Assembly (NCBI GenBank): GCA_030435675.1
Contig: CM059623.1
Span: 1,638,012 to 1,702,011 of the forward strand
Direction of reading: 5' to 3'
DNA from: Steinernema hermaphroditum
Lineage: Eukaryota > Nematoda > Chromadorea > Rhabditida > Steinernematidae
DNA length: 64,000 nt
Below are positions 31,860-42,480 of the stretch, one piece after another. The first letter of the stretch is position 1. Every line of letters starts with the position of its first letter. The notes under the pieces are model-generated. The model saw only the letters and a list, made by a program, of their open reading frames with translations. It did not search any database and was not told where the DNA came from. The position numbers were made by a program, and so were the translations under genes.

Positions 31860-33350
31860 GTTTTTACTAACTGGATTCGCCGTGCTATGACAGATATGAC
31901 TAATATGCCAGGTTTCTAGGTACCAGGAGGCCATTGCATTTTACTAGTGACTTGACGTGTTGAAGTGGGTCATTTTTGGCCGAAGCACAATTGTGTCCTT
32001 TGATCTACTGGGTTGAGTCATTGAAGATTTCGCATAGCGTAAAAATTTCTTATTTTCGCAATATTTGCGTTTTTGGTAAAATGGATGGGCGCGTTGTGAA
32101 TTACAGTGAATTCTCACCCTACACTGTGATTGGCGACTTGTCCATTGCATTCCTCTTGATATTTTAGATCTATTTTGTTCTGATGGCCAATTTTCTGGGA
32201 GCTCGAAATGGCCAAATGCGAGAGAGACATGCAGCAGGTAGCCATCACTCACAGCTACGAAGCCTACATAGCGATTCTGGGAGCTCACTTCTACTTTACG
32301 GAAACAGAAGCCAAATGTTGAAAAATTAGCACTTCAGGAATGGTGCCTCAGACCTCACATTTTCAAGTTGACCCCCAGAATGGCCCTTATATTTTGCGCT
32401 GAGAGATTCCTTTTTTACTATTTATCTAGAACTCTTTTAGCTCTATCTAATCCTCAACTGTGTTCATCCACAACTAACGAAATTAGAGGAAACCACTCAA
32501 AATAAGACCAAGAGGTCGGAAATTGGACCTAAACTTTTTTTCGATGAAAAACCACGGATTTTGTGAGAGAGGAATTCAGCTCTTGCCCACAAGGTGGGCT
32601 CACAATAACCATTCGAATGGTGAATACATTAAATAAAATGCTGAATAATATGTCATAAAAAAACTTCATTACAAAAATGCGAAATTTTCAATGCATCAAC
32701 CCAATATATCAAGAATGACTCTCGGTTCCATCCGCAAAGTTGACGTCTCCAATGTAAATTCACTCTTAGGAGTAGTCTAAATTCCATTTCTCCCCTTCGT
32801 AACGATGTCGCGTAGCTCAGCGACGCGATGCGTTTCACAGTCGCACAGACTATATCTGGCCCTTTAGCTTCATTTGTGGAAAGGTGAGTTTGAGTTGTAT
32901 TCGTCCTAAACCTGAGTTTTGCGACGGACGATGTTTTCGCAATTTTTGTATGCAAAAGCTGATATTAACTGGGCTTAAATTGTAGTGCTGAACTATTCAA
33001 AATGTCGAAAGACCATTTAAATGAATGTATGTAAGTTTTTACTAAATTTGGACGCCGTTCAATGTATGCCACGTTTGCCAGTATGCCACGCTTCCAGATT
33101 GTGAGCTGTGAGGTGCCAGGTTCCAGCTGTTTTATCCAATGTTGGGCACTGCATTTTACTAGTGATTTAGTGTGTATAACAACGGGTTATTTTTGGATGA
33201 AAGGCTTACTATTTCGTTATAAGCGACGCATCGCTCTTTGGAGTCATTTGTAGAAAGGTGAGTTTCAGTTCTATTCTTGCAAAGCATGAGTTTTTCAACG
33301 GATGATGGTTTGGTAATATCTGTACGTACAAGCTGCCATTAACTGTTTCA
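31860..33350 (+). repeat. Duplicated segment, one copy split by a mariner-like element
   Basis: Sequence left of the element (31855-31990: GCATTTTACTAGTGACTTG, GGTCATTTTTGG) and right of it (32795-32970: GCGACGCGATGCG, TCATTTGTGGAAAGGTGAGT) is found contiguously at 33030-33350 (GCATTTTACTAGTGATTTAG, GGTTATTTTTGG, GCGACGCATCGCT, TCATTTGTAGAAAGGTGAGT). The second copy is therefore an empty-site relative. Confidence 0.6.
32008..32704. mobile_element. Non-autonomous mariner-like element 2
   Basis: A 697-bp element with imperfect TIRs (CTGGGTTGAGTCATTGAAGA versus TTGGGTTGATGCATTGAAAA read from the right end) and TA on both sides (32006-32007, 32705-32706). Internal blocks shared with 24522-25249 include TGGGCGC(A/G)TTGTG, CTTGTCCATTGCATTC and CAAAATAAG(G/A)(T/C)(T/C)AAGAGGTCG. 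It has no transposase. Confidence 0.8.
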
Positions 33351-34048
33351 TTGAAGTATAAGTAAAAAAAGAACAGAACGACTCATTTTTGAATGGAGAA
33401 TCATAACGTTTTTGCGTGTTTTTGTAAAAGTGTTCGTCTGCGCTCTTCGCACGAACGGTGACAATTTCCCCGGTATATGTTTCCTGGGCTCTCATCGACT
33501 CGGCTCAGCTCGATAGGGTGGATTTGGCACCGATACTTTGAATGACAACTTTTTTGGCTTCGTTTGTACATTGCGCTCAAGAGGATTTGAGGATTTCATG
33601 TTCACTACGGTTAGGATAAATCCACTACGTCGACGCTCATTCATGGATTAACCATATCCAAGGCTTATCGTCATTCAAGAAAGCTTATTCTCGCTACAAA
33701 AAAAAAGATTCACATCAGAATGGACTCGATTTTGACAGTCTTGTAACATGTGCTAAATTGTACGTGTCAGCTTAGTAAGCCACATTTGATTGGAATGAAT
33801 GAGTTGTCGTAGAAGATGGAGGTGGAAAGCAGTCAAATTTCAATCACACGTTAGCTCTCTTCCTTTAATTTATTGTGCTTAAGTGGATTTAGTGGATTTC
33901 GTCCTCGCCACCTCTAGAATGATGCCGCTACGTAGACTCTCATTCATGGATTAGATAAGGCTTTGTTAAAGCTTACTGTCATATGTTGAAAGGTCAGCAT
34001 CCCTGTCGATAAGCAAAACTTGTTCCTTCGGAAAAGCCCCGCTTTGGC
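33351..34048. other. Intergenic with short direct repeat
   Basis: No supported gene. GCTCATTCATGGATTAACCA (33637) and TCTCATTCATGGATTAGATA (33937) belong to two related blocks of about 90 bp. Confidence 0.4.
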
Positions 34049-34223
34049 ATCCCCTATATATAAATGGAGAACCGACGGGTCCGTTGGTCTGTGTGTGTGT
34101 GTGTCTGTGTGTGTGTTTTTCCGTGCGCACGGCGGAAACACCCACACAAAATAAGGACCCCGAGGGGAACCGAACCCGGCACCGCCCGCTTACAAACGAA
34201 GCACGTTCGCAATGAGCCACACA
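34049..34223 (-). mobile_element. tRNA-derived SINE copy, best preserved
   Basis: On the minus strand, A box TGGCTCATTGCG at 34219-34208, then 31 nt with a TTTGTAA loop (Thr-UGU-like), then B box GGTTCGGTTCC at 34176-34166. The body contains CACACAC runs and CCGTGCGCACGG. The tail reads CCAACGGACCCGTCGGTTCT and ends TATATATAGGGGAT. The spacing is that of a real tRNA, which supports a tRNA-Thr-like origin (inference). Confidence 0.8.
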
Positions 34224-34545
34224 AGCAGTTGAGATGGTAACGCTATACTTCCACTATCTCTCTGGTGATGCTAGGCTTTGAGTTTTTTTTTTGCTGTTTT
34301 TGAGTGATTTTTTATCTATTTTGTAACCAGCAGTGTTTTCGGCTCGAGTTTCCTGAGACTTTACAATTTTTTCGCCCACTTTAGCCATTTACATGAGCGC
34401 CAATCTTGCCGCCCGCAGGGCTATGGTTTCTCGCCGCCCGCAGGGCTAAAGTTTTAGGCCCCAACTTCAGCTTTTTGCATGAGCGCCAATCTTGCCGCCC
34501 GCAGGGCTATGGTGTCTTGCCGCCCGCAGGGCTACAGGCTAATTG
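34224..34545. repeat. Composite repeat ending in GCCGCCCGCAGGGC modules
   Basis: The first 200 bp match 26651-26850. Four copies of GCCGCCCGCAGGGCTA follow, between 34409 and 34534, with GAGCGCCAATCTT before the first and third. Each holds the self-complementary core GCCCGCAGGGC. Confidence 0.75.
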
Positions 34546-34799
34546 GCTTTTAGTACCTGGAGGGCGCGAATTCGCGCGCAGCCGGGTTTATTTTATTAAA
34601 GAAAAGATAGAGTAATTTTTGGTACGAGATTCGGCATACTAGGATGTGACCGATGCACATAAAAGAATGGAGAACGTTCAGTGAAAGCGAAGCAAAGAAA
34701 TTTTTGAAGAATAATGTCGAGCAGCACAGCCATATTCTTCATATTCTTAATGCACTTAAATGGTTCCCTGTAAAGGCCCAGTAAGCGAACGGATCGTTC

Positions 34800-35015
34800 A
34801 TGTAGAGAAAATAGCAGTGAATTGGCCTCCTTTGAACCGTTGGCCTCCTTTGAACCTTGAACTGAATGTTCAACGCCGCCCTCAGTCCTCATTTTGTCTG
34901 AAACCGACTGCTCATCGAATGATTGAATAAGACCACTCCGATGTACTATCTTAACAGTCTGCGAACGTGTTCCACTTGTGATCGGTCGATGTTGGTTCAC
35001 CTAGGTAAAATCTAG
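34800..35015 (+). repeat. SINE-head-related repeat
   Basis: GTGAATTGGCCTCCTTTGAA, TCATTTTGTCTGAAACCGAC and the head-like GTCTGCGAACGTGTTCCACT followed by GTGATCGGTCGATGTTGG align with the block before and within the 18.24-18.42 kb copy. No 3' tail is present. Confidence 0.5.
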
Positions 35016-36003
35016 TGCACAAGGACATCGGACCTATTTACCAGTCAGTTTATAGGAGGTGCCCCAAAAAGGCTACAATCCTTATATGAAAGTCCTTCCG
35101 AAACTCAAACAGTGTGACCGGCCGGATTCGCCTTGCGCTTGTCCTCTTCGCTTTACTACCGGTCCCACATTTGGATGCCTTAGCAAATGACTTTTTAGAC
35201 TAATCTTTCTGAATTGCCCTTTCTTGGGATTTTGATATATTTCTTTCGATATTTATTGGTCTTTGGATAGGGACTTTGATTGGTATTTCTTCATTTTTGT
35301 GACTTTCCGGAAGTTTCTTATATTTACAGAGAAGAAACGGGTAACGTGTTAAAAGCTTTGTAGCTGACTGACTCATCAATAAGCGGATATATAGTGGTTT
35401 GATCCAAGCGGTGGCGAATGCAAAATCCGCGAAAGCTACACAACATAGAAGCGAGACAAGTTGTATTTTGTCGCTATTGTGTTAGATTTTTGTTGGCACG
35501 CTTATTTTCCTATTTTATCCTTTCTCGTTGAGAGTGTTCGTGCCAAAGCTTCTAAGGGCTGATGATGAACTTGACTGTCCATCGCCATTTTGCAAACTTG
35601 CACCGAAAAAACACAAAACAGGTTAATTGAGGTTAATGCTGCCGCAGTTAGGTCCATTGTTTTCTGGCTATTTTCACAAATTTTAAACCGTTCCATCACG
35701 TTTTATGAGAGCAAATTAACAAACAAAATATGGAAGAATCCTCAGGGAAAACAACAAAACAATACACTAGGCTCCAACTTCATTCGCCTCATTTGTTAGA
35801 TGTCGTGTTCAAGTGGATTTGACAGATCTTGCCGCCTTGCCATCACATACCAGCGATAATTGCCGTTCGGACGGAGTGAAGTGCTGCTCAATGGGGCAGT
35901 CAGTGAACAATGAGTGGTTAGGGTTGGAAGCGAAAAAGATGCCGGGGAACGGAAAACTAATAATATAATAAAACGGAACAATTTTTGTGTATAGTCCACT
36001 CAC
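35016..36003. other. Intergenic
   Basis: No supported gene. The tandem-duplicated exon-like block begins at its right end. Confidence 0.25.
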
Positions 36004-36368
36004 CTTCTTCATGAATTTACTCAAATTTCTCCACTGTTCTATCCGCTTTTGATCGCGGGGGAATGATGGGGAACAGCGAACAATCCTTTCAGGCCCAAAT
36101 TTCAATTCTGTCATCGGCAAACACCATTTGGTGTTGTAGATGGAGCTCAGGTTCAAGTGCACAAAAATACCATAACAGAAGAGAACAATTTTTGTGCTTA
36201 TTCCACTCTTTTCCTGCATGAATTTCCGCAAATTTCTCCATCATCACCGTCGCTTCCATCCGTCCTTGATCGCTTGCTGCTCGCTTGCGCAGCTCAGCCC
36301 ACTTGACTTGCTGATCCGAACTATAAATCCCGTCTTCCTCCAGCTGAATGACCTTTTCACTCAGCTCC
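36004..36368 (-). CDS. Candidate exon with internal tandem duplication
   Basis: The minus strand starts at 36368 after TTTGTTTACACAG. The first reading is helical and charged (ELSEKVIQLEEDGIYSSDQQ, VKWAELRKRA, MMEKFAEIHAGK). A second diverged copy of the last about 110 bp ends at 36004 in WRNLSKFMKK followed by a GTGAGT donor; in the first copy the same place reads AAGAGT, so its donor is lost. The two copies are in different frames. No family is recognised. Confidence 0.35.
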
Positions 36369-36399
36369 CTGTGTAAACAAAGAGAGGCACGTTCCATCG

Positions 36400-38755
36400 A
36401 GCATTCCTGTCGCTTGTTTATGTGTACTGTTGTGACGACGACGTTCTTCGGCGGCGACGTACAACCTGCCGTTGCGGAAAGAACGGATTAGCGCCGAGTC
36501 GAAGAACTGAGAATGATGGACGTCTAGACTTCTCTTGTGGTGGGAAGAAGTCCGTTCTGAGAACTTTCGTGTTTATCGTTAGTTAACGAGCCGATGATAT
36601 CTCGTAGTTCTTTTAGAGCAGCTGTCGCCCGTTTGCTTGAGTGATTATGATATATTAGTTATAGGTCAGGAGTAGTTCCACTAGTTCTGCAGTCCTGCCC
36701 AGTTAATTGTGCCCGTTCAATTTCATGATCTTTTCGTTTACCCCCATAGCTTCTAAGTGTCATTTATGAGCATGTCCAGTTAGGAATATTCCCTTTTTAT
36801 ATCTATAAAATAGTAAACAGTAATTTGGATCTACGTATGTACCTTATTATGGGACTATCCTCGAGGTTCTCTTTTTTGAGAAGATCCTCTTATCATTGTT
36901 TGCCAGAGAACAGCGGAAGATTTGTCGGCGTCGGTTTAACAGCTGCTCACTGTTATGATATAGCATTTTCATTATTGAGTCATTGCGAGTCATCGAGAGC
37001 TCAATCTCGTGGATGTTTCACATTTTCTGTGCATGCTGGCAGGCGTCTATTGCGGGAATGTTGTTTTCATTTTTTTTGTGGTAAATCTGCACTCTTTTCC
37101 TGCACATTTTTGAAATCAAGTATGTCATACCAAATGAGATAATCCACAATGGATGTAGTTGTGAACGTTGTCTGGGTCGTTGTCCTTCTCGCCGTCGAGC
37201 GTGAGCTAAGAGCGCTACAGTACGGTGGAGTTCCATATCCGGCGTGGCTAGCGGCGCATACTTCGGTGTTGCAGCGAATTTTCGGCTAACTGACATGGGT
37301 AGAATGACGGACGAGAACGACTGCTCACTCATCTCGTTTGGGTAGCCTCAGAGAGAGAGGGTGATTGGACCAATCACTGGGAACATAAATCCATCTCTGA
37401 AGTTCCCACGCAAATTGTTGAATTCACTATTTTTGTGCCAAAGTCAGAAGTCTACTCGCTCTCTTAAAAGTTCGCCGAATGAGTTGAGTGAGCGGTAGAT
37501 CTTGGCATTCCATGGTGTCCGCAATGAATCCAATCTGCACCTTCTGTCGAGCCGATGAGAGAATCTCTCAGCTTGGTATGCTACACGTCAACCGAAATCT
37601 GTTTACTGTTCTTTCTAGCGCACCATAGTAGATGTCTTGCACCGCGCAATGCCGTTGATTCGGACAGATAAAAGGTTCTACTTTCGAAAAGTGCTACGCA
37701 ATGAAAGAAAACAGGAACCGGGTGCATTCCTAGTAGACCGTAACAACGGGTAGCCTTGTTGAGATCACAGCTCAGCTACTGCCTATTCCTTAAGTTAGTG
37801 CTTCTTTCTTCTTCTTTCCAGTTCTTCTTCGACTTTATATGGAAATTTGTACATAAGCTACCGTTTTTGTTAAATAAGCTCCAATCTTTCCCATAATACT
37901 TGCATTTCAAGCTTTATTCTGTTCATTTTAGGGGCTTCCTTTAGGTCTTCATCAACATCGATTCGTAGAATTTGGACTAAGTAATTTTTGATAATATCAC
38001 CCTTTTCGTTTTGTCTTTTCATATCAGTGACGTTCATTTCAAAGATATTTGTACGCATCACCTCAACAGAAAAATCTGACACCTTCGCAGTGTAGTTCTC
38101 GAGCAGTTGTCACTCGTTCGATTGAGTGGTTATGACGTTTATTTTGAACTCGGCGGTAGTTCTGAGCGATGCACCTCAGCAACAGATAAGTGCACGGCTC
38201 TGTTGCTGACCTTCGCTCACAGTTGCTTTTGTCATCTCTGAGCTCCGCGTCAAGCTATCATTCTTAGCCCTTGGTTTTGTCCAAATTCACTTTTTCCACA
38301 TCCATTCCTCTCCTCCATTCACGCTTGACATTTCGTCGAGTCACAAAAACTGCTCATTGATGTCTCTGACCCCAGTGACGAAACTGTTTCCTTCCGTCGT
38401 ATTTACCATCTACCCCTAGGACAACAATGCAGTGCAGAGGAAAAAGCATTAGCGTATTTCCGAAACCGATTTAGATGATGGATGCTGGCGATAAGTGAGG
38501 AGGCAGAAGGTCGAATCGCTCTTTTACTGAAGAAAATGTCAAACGTAATTAGGATATTTGTTAGGCTGATCAGAATTGGGCTGAGATCTGATGGACTAGT
38601 TCCCCTTCGGGTTCACAGAGTAGGTCATGGTCCATGAATTACAGTAAGCAAAAGCTCTTGATTATCCTAATTTTTGCGTTCCATGTTCCATATTCGCTTT
38701 CGTGACTTTTTTCACAGCATTTCCATTCCTATTTCATTAAAATTTTGCCTTTTTT
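36400..38755. other. Intergenic with small repeats
   Basis: No supported gene. Two items stand out: a possible 180-bp element at 37317-37500 with inverted ends (TGCTCACTCATCTCG ... CGAATGAGTTGAGTGAGCGG), and a repeated block at 36600-36690 and 38093-38175 (GTAGTTCT, GAGCAG(C/T)TGTC, TTGAGTG(A/G)TTATGA, GTAGTTC). Confidence 0.4.
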
Positions 38756-38759
38756 TCAG

Positions 38760-38850
38760 ATAGCTGTGCCATCACCTAGTTTATGGTTGACGCCTACGGA
38801 GGAACGCATTATGTTCCTAACTGCGACCATTGGTGGGGCGGTCGGACAGC
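38760..38850 (+). CDS. Candidate exon before repeat
   Basis: A strong acceptor (GCCTTTTTTTCAG) precedes a protein-like reading (PSLWLTPTEERIMFLTATIG) that runs into a SINE-head-related repeat (38862-39000). The hydrophobic end suggests a membrane helix. No donor or neighbouring exon is recognised. Confidence 0.25.
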
Positions 38851-38854
38851 AGAG

Positions 38855-39006
38855 CATAGTGGCAGTGAACCGGTCTATTCTTAGAGTCAACAAATTTTTG
38901 ATAATACGACCATCCTCATTTTGTCCGCTCCTCGAATGGTGGCAGTGAACTGCCTGTCTCCGTAGCATAATGCGGACGTGTATGATTGGTAATCGATGTC
39001 GGTTAG
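38855..39006 (+). repeat. SINE-head-related repeat
   Basis: GTGGCAGTGAACCGGTCTAT, CCTCATTTTGTCCGCTCC and GCATAATGCGGACGTGTATG followed by GGTAATCGATGTCGGTTAG correspond in order to the copies at 18.24 and 34.80 kb. The tail is lacking. Confidence 0.5.
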
Positions 39007-39009
39007 ATG

Positions 39010-40698
39010 CCTGGTATCGGTAAGACCGGCCGGCCGAAACTGGGCAGAGAGGAAATGTCTACATTAGCGGCTAATTTTTGTAAATCAGGAAAAGATGCAT
39101 GTGGGCTGTGCTGCGTCACATTTCATCGCTTCCGTATTTCCAGGAAGTGGTTTGCTGTAAACATCCCAGAAATATCGCAACTGTACTGGCGTCTTACGCA
39201 AATGGACTAAAATCGTAAAATTCGTTATTAATTTATTACACACAATCTCTACGCTTTTCGAAGACAGAAAACGCTCATCTCACACGCGCTTTTCTTGATT
39301 GAAACGCAGATTTCGTACTTGAAAGAGTTCGTCATTAAGAACGCAGCCAAGTTAGTTGAAATATTCAAAGAAGGTCTCCTGTGATGAAAGGCTAGTCAAA
39401 GCTAATAAGGGGACTAAAAACGGAACCACTCAAAGTGTTACAGCAAAGTTAACGCATGATCACTTGGTGGACAAAGCTGGTTCCAGAGATGAACTATCGA
39501 TAAGAAGGTGATGACTGGAGATTGATAGACTCTCCTCTTTTGCTCTTTTGAATGAATGAATTCGTTATGAGTACTTCATTTTTTAACAATTGGTATTCAG
39601 CTAGCAACATTAAGGTATTCCTACAGTAGCTTGTGGTATGATCAATTCGATCAGAACCATTACAGCAACTGCTCTTATCAGCCTGCGACTTGCACCCACA
39701 ATCGATCGATTTTTGGTATATTTCGTTAACAATTCTTTCACTTCCCTATTGTGTCCGGCTGTGTCAACGCACAAAAGTGTGTCACAATTTCCGGGAGCAG
39801 GACCAGCTTTGGTACATATGAACCTGAATGATCTTCAGGTGATCCAGTGACCTGTACTTTTGATATGTTCGACTGTGTAAACTCGACCGTGCTACCCCAC
39901 ATTTTTGCTTATATCATCTTTGGTCATATCTCTTGACACCCTTAGGAACCACAATCGGATCAATGCGTTGTACTTATCTATTCTTTTACCCCTGAAATTA
40001 CCGGTTCTTTTGAATCATCAACCAACAAGTCATCAATGTTCCGGCTCCATCGTTTCTATTCCTGTCGGCTTCCTGTTGTCCGATCCACCACGGAAATAGA
40101 ACCGCTTCTCCTCCTTATCAGCTGACTCACTCGGCGAACATAATCCCCGCGTTCGCCGCCCGTCCGCTGATCGATCATTGTTTTGTTGGACGCATACGTT
40201 TATCGATCGGCCAATTCACGCGTTTCACTTTTGAAAATTGATCGCTCAGGTGTCTCGATCCACTTTTCGTTTCTCCATCGATGTTGTTCTTCTGGATGAC
40301 CTGCTCAGAGCATATGTTGTACTCGATCAAACATGAAACCCGACATTTTGCTGTTGTTTTCAGGATCTATTGGCGCTGTCCTGAACTGCTGTTTTGGTTC
40401 TCAACATGTCTGCGTCTTTTTATTATTTGAAAATAGAAGGAACAGGACTTACCCGTTTCTTGAAAAGTATCGATCATGAAATGAGTTCGAGTGGACGCCT
40501 CTATTTTTTTGAGTGAAAGCGGCTTGACAGAGGCTTGCTTTTTAACTTAAATTTACCAACCATTTCACCTTTTCAAAGTATCGAGATCTCAAGCGATTTA
40601 TCCCTGTCATATACACCCTGATTTACACCTGTCATTCCATTGTGCCATAAATTTTGCTGCAAGATCAAGAATATGTGCACAAGTAGTTACCTTCAAAG
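39010..40698. other. Intergenic
   Basis: No supported gene. Short readings only. Confidence 0.25.
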
Positions 40699-40809
40699 TG
40701 GGTGAGCGTTCAAGATTTCAATCTGCACCACTAGAAGCCAGAAGACTTTGGGAATTGGAGAAGCAACTACTCGTCATAGGAGACGCTCATCATTGCGTTC
40801 GTAACAAAG
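40699..40809 (+). CDS. Candidate internal exon
   Basis: A 111-nt segment between ACCTTCAAAG and AAAG|GTAATTTTG, phases 2 and 1. The reading is protein-like (RSRFQSAPLEARRLWELEKQ, LLVIGDAHHCVRNK) with an amphipathic helix. The strand agrees with the KSR gene downstream, but no KSR block is recognised in it and the phase does not join directly to the 45371 exon. Confidence 0.35.
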
Positions 40810-41899
40810 GTAATTTTGTTGTTGTGTTGTTTTTGCTTTGGAGAATTCCATGTTGTTTCGCTTTCCTCTCATAGGGGGAAGGCTAAAACACGACCCCCAC
40901 TGATTTTACTGACGCTTCTAAGTAGCCGAATAAAATGCTTCAGACGGATATTTCTGATATTCGGACTCCGGATGGGCGGACTCTCAGGATAGTCAATGAC
41001 TAGTGAATATCACGTCGATGAGAAAGGATATCGCTTCATTTTTAACGTGCCTAGAGTGTCTATCGTTGTACAGTTACTGCCCAAGATCTACTATTGAGCA
41101 AAGCTTAGACAAAGGCTGAAGAGTTCATTTTTGGGAAAAAAGATGATTTGAAAGGATATGAAGGCCTTTTTTAAAGTACCTGGACTGGTAAATCTTTGTG
41201 TGATGGCTACAACTACAACTACAAATTAGATTTCGTTGTTCCAAATTTCAGTAAAAAGCTAACCGAACCATGTTCGAGTCCTCCCTTGTGGGCGAAACTT
41301 AAGCAAAAGCTGAAGAGTCGATTTTTTGGAGGTTTGGAAACGGAGGTAAGGATTTTTGGACAGGACCTTCCGTTTCGCTCTTAGGTGTCATGGCTTCTAT
41401 TCTTGGGCATCGGATGATGATGATGTTGGCACCACACCAGCTTCAGCTTTCTTAGCCCGACCCTCATTCATTCCATCTGTTAAAACCGGAAGTAGCTCCT
41501 TCGTGGCTAGCTTTTTCGTCCACTGGAAGCCGTCATAACTTCAGCCTTATTGGTGTCCTTAATGGTTGTTGACCAAAGCCAACTGAACTGTCACGGTTGG
41601 CCTCACCACCGGAAAACGATTGCATTCTGTTCTTTTTTTAATTTGGACAAGAGCGCTTATCGTTTTTAGAAAACTTTGTCGTTTTCTCACGAGAAGGGCC
41701 TCAGAAATTTAATACAATTCCGCGGCGTCGTACTTGGCAAAAAAAGTAGAATGTACGTGAACTTGTAGTGGAGTACAAAAGTCACATTTGCAAAGGACAA
41801 GTACATCCGAATTGCTTTTTTCGTTAGATTGAGGACAAAACTCCAGAAAAGCCAACTTCACCTACATACCTCTATTAACGACAAGTCCATAATCACCTC

Positions 41900-42480
41900 C
41901 TTATTCCACTTCGTTTCCCCTTATCCCTTATAGGCCACGCCTCGCGCCCGTAGAGGCTCCCGGCACGCGCACCCTGCGCCCGCCTCTCTCGACTACTTTT
42001 CCTCTGATCACGCTTGCTCGCGCGAATATTCGCCGTCGCGGCTCGGTTCGCGGTTGCAAAAAACACTTTCGATTCGCCGTTCGGGCTGCGCGACGCGCTC
42101 AAGTGTCCGTCGTCCTAATTCGCAATTTCTCGTCATGCTTCTCAGTGGCCAGCGGCCGGTCGCCGCCTCTCCCCGTCATCCGTGGAAAGACGCATGGCCC
42201 GCGATGGCATCATTTCCCGACGTTGCCCGGCCACCGACTGATCATTAATTCGACGGCTTCGCTGGAGTGTCGACGAGGGAGATGCTCCTCTTCGGCCTTC
42301 GTCGAAATGACCGCCGTTCCGAGACCCCATTCGCGACGTCCACTTTAGTGTTTCGCTAAATTGGTAAACGTCTTTTGCGTTTAGATGATGGAACGGGACG
42401 AAAATAAGGAGCGGAAGAGTGACCGACGTGTGACGACACTGTTTTGATGGGACGGACGCATGCGTATTATGAAGCTGTTA
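41900..42480. other. GC-rich island, possible promoter
   Basis: CG-dense DNA (for example CTCGCGCGAATATTCGCCGT, GCTGCGCGACGCGCTCAAGT) upstream of KSR on the same strand side. Open frames on both strands are Arg/Pro/Ser-rich and probably compositional. It could hold the KSR promoter and first non-coding exon; this is an inference. Confidence 0.35.

Noticed and set aside
26495..34545. CRISPR-like array from the repeated GCCGCCCGCAGGGC units
   Set aside because: The units are few, unevenly spaced and part of a eukaryotic interspersed repeat; no cas genes are present.
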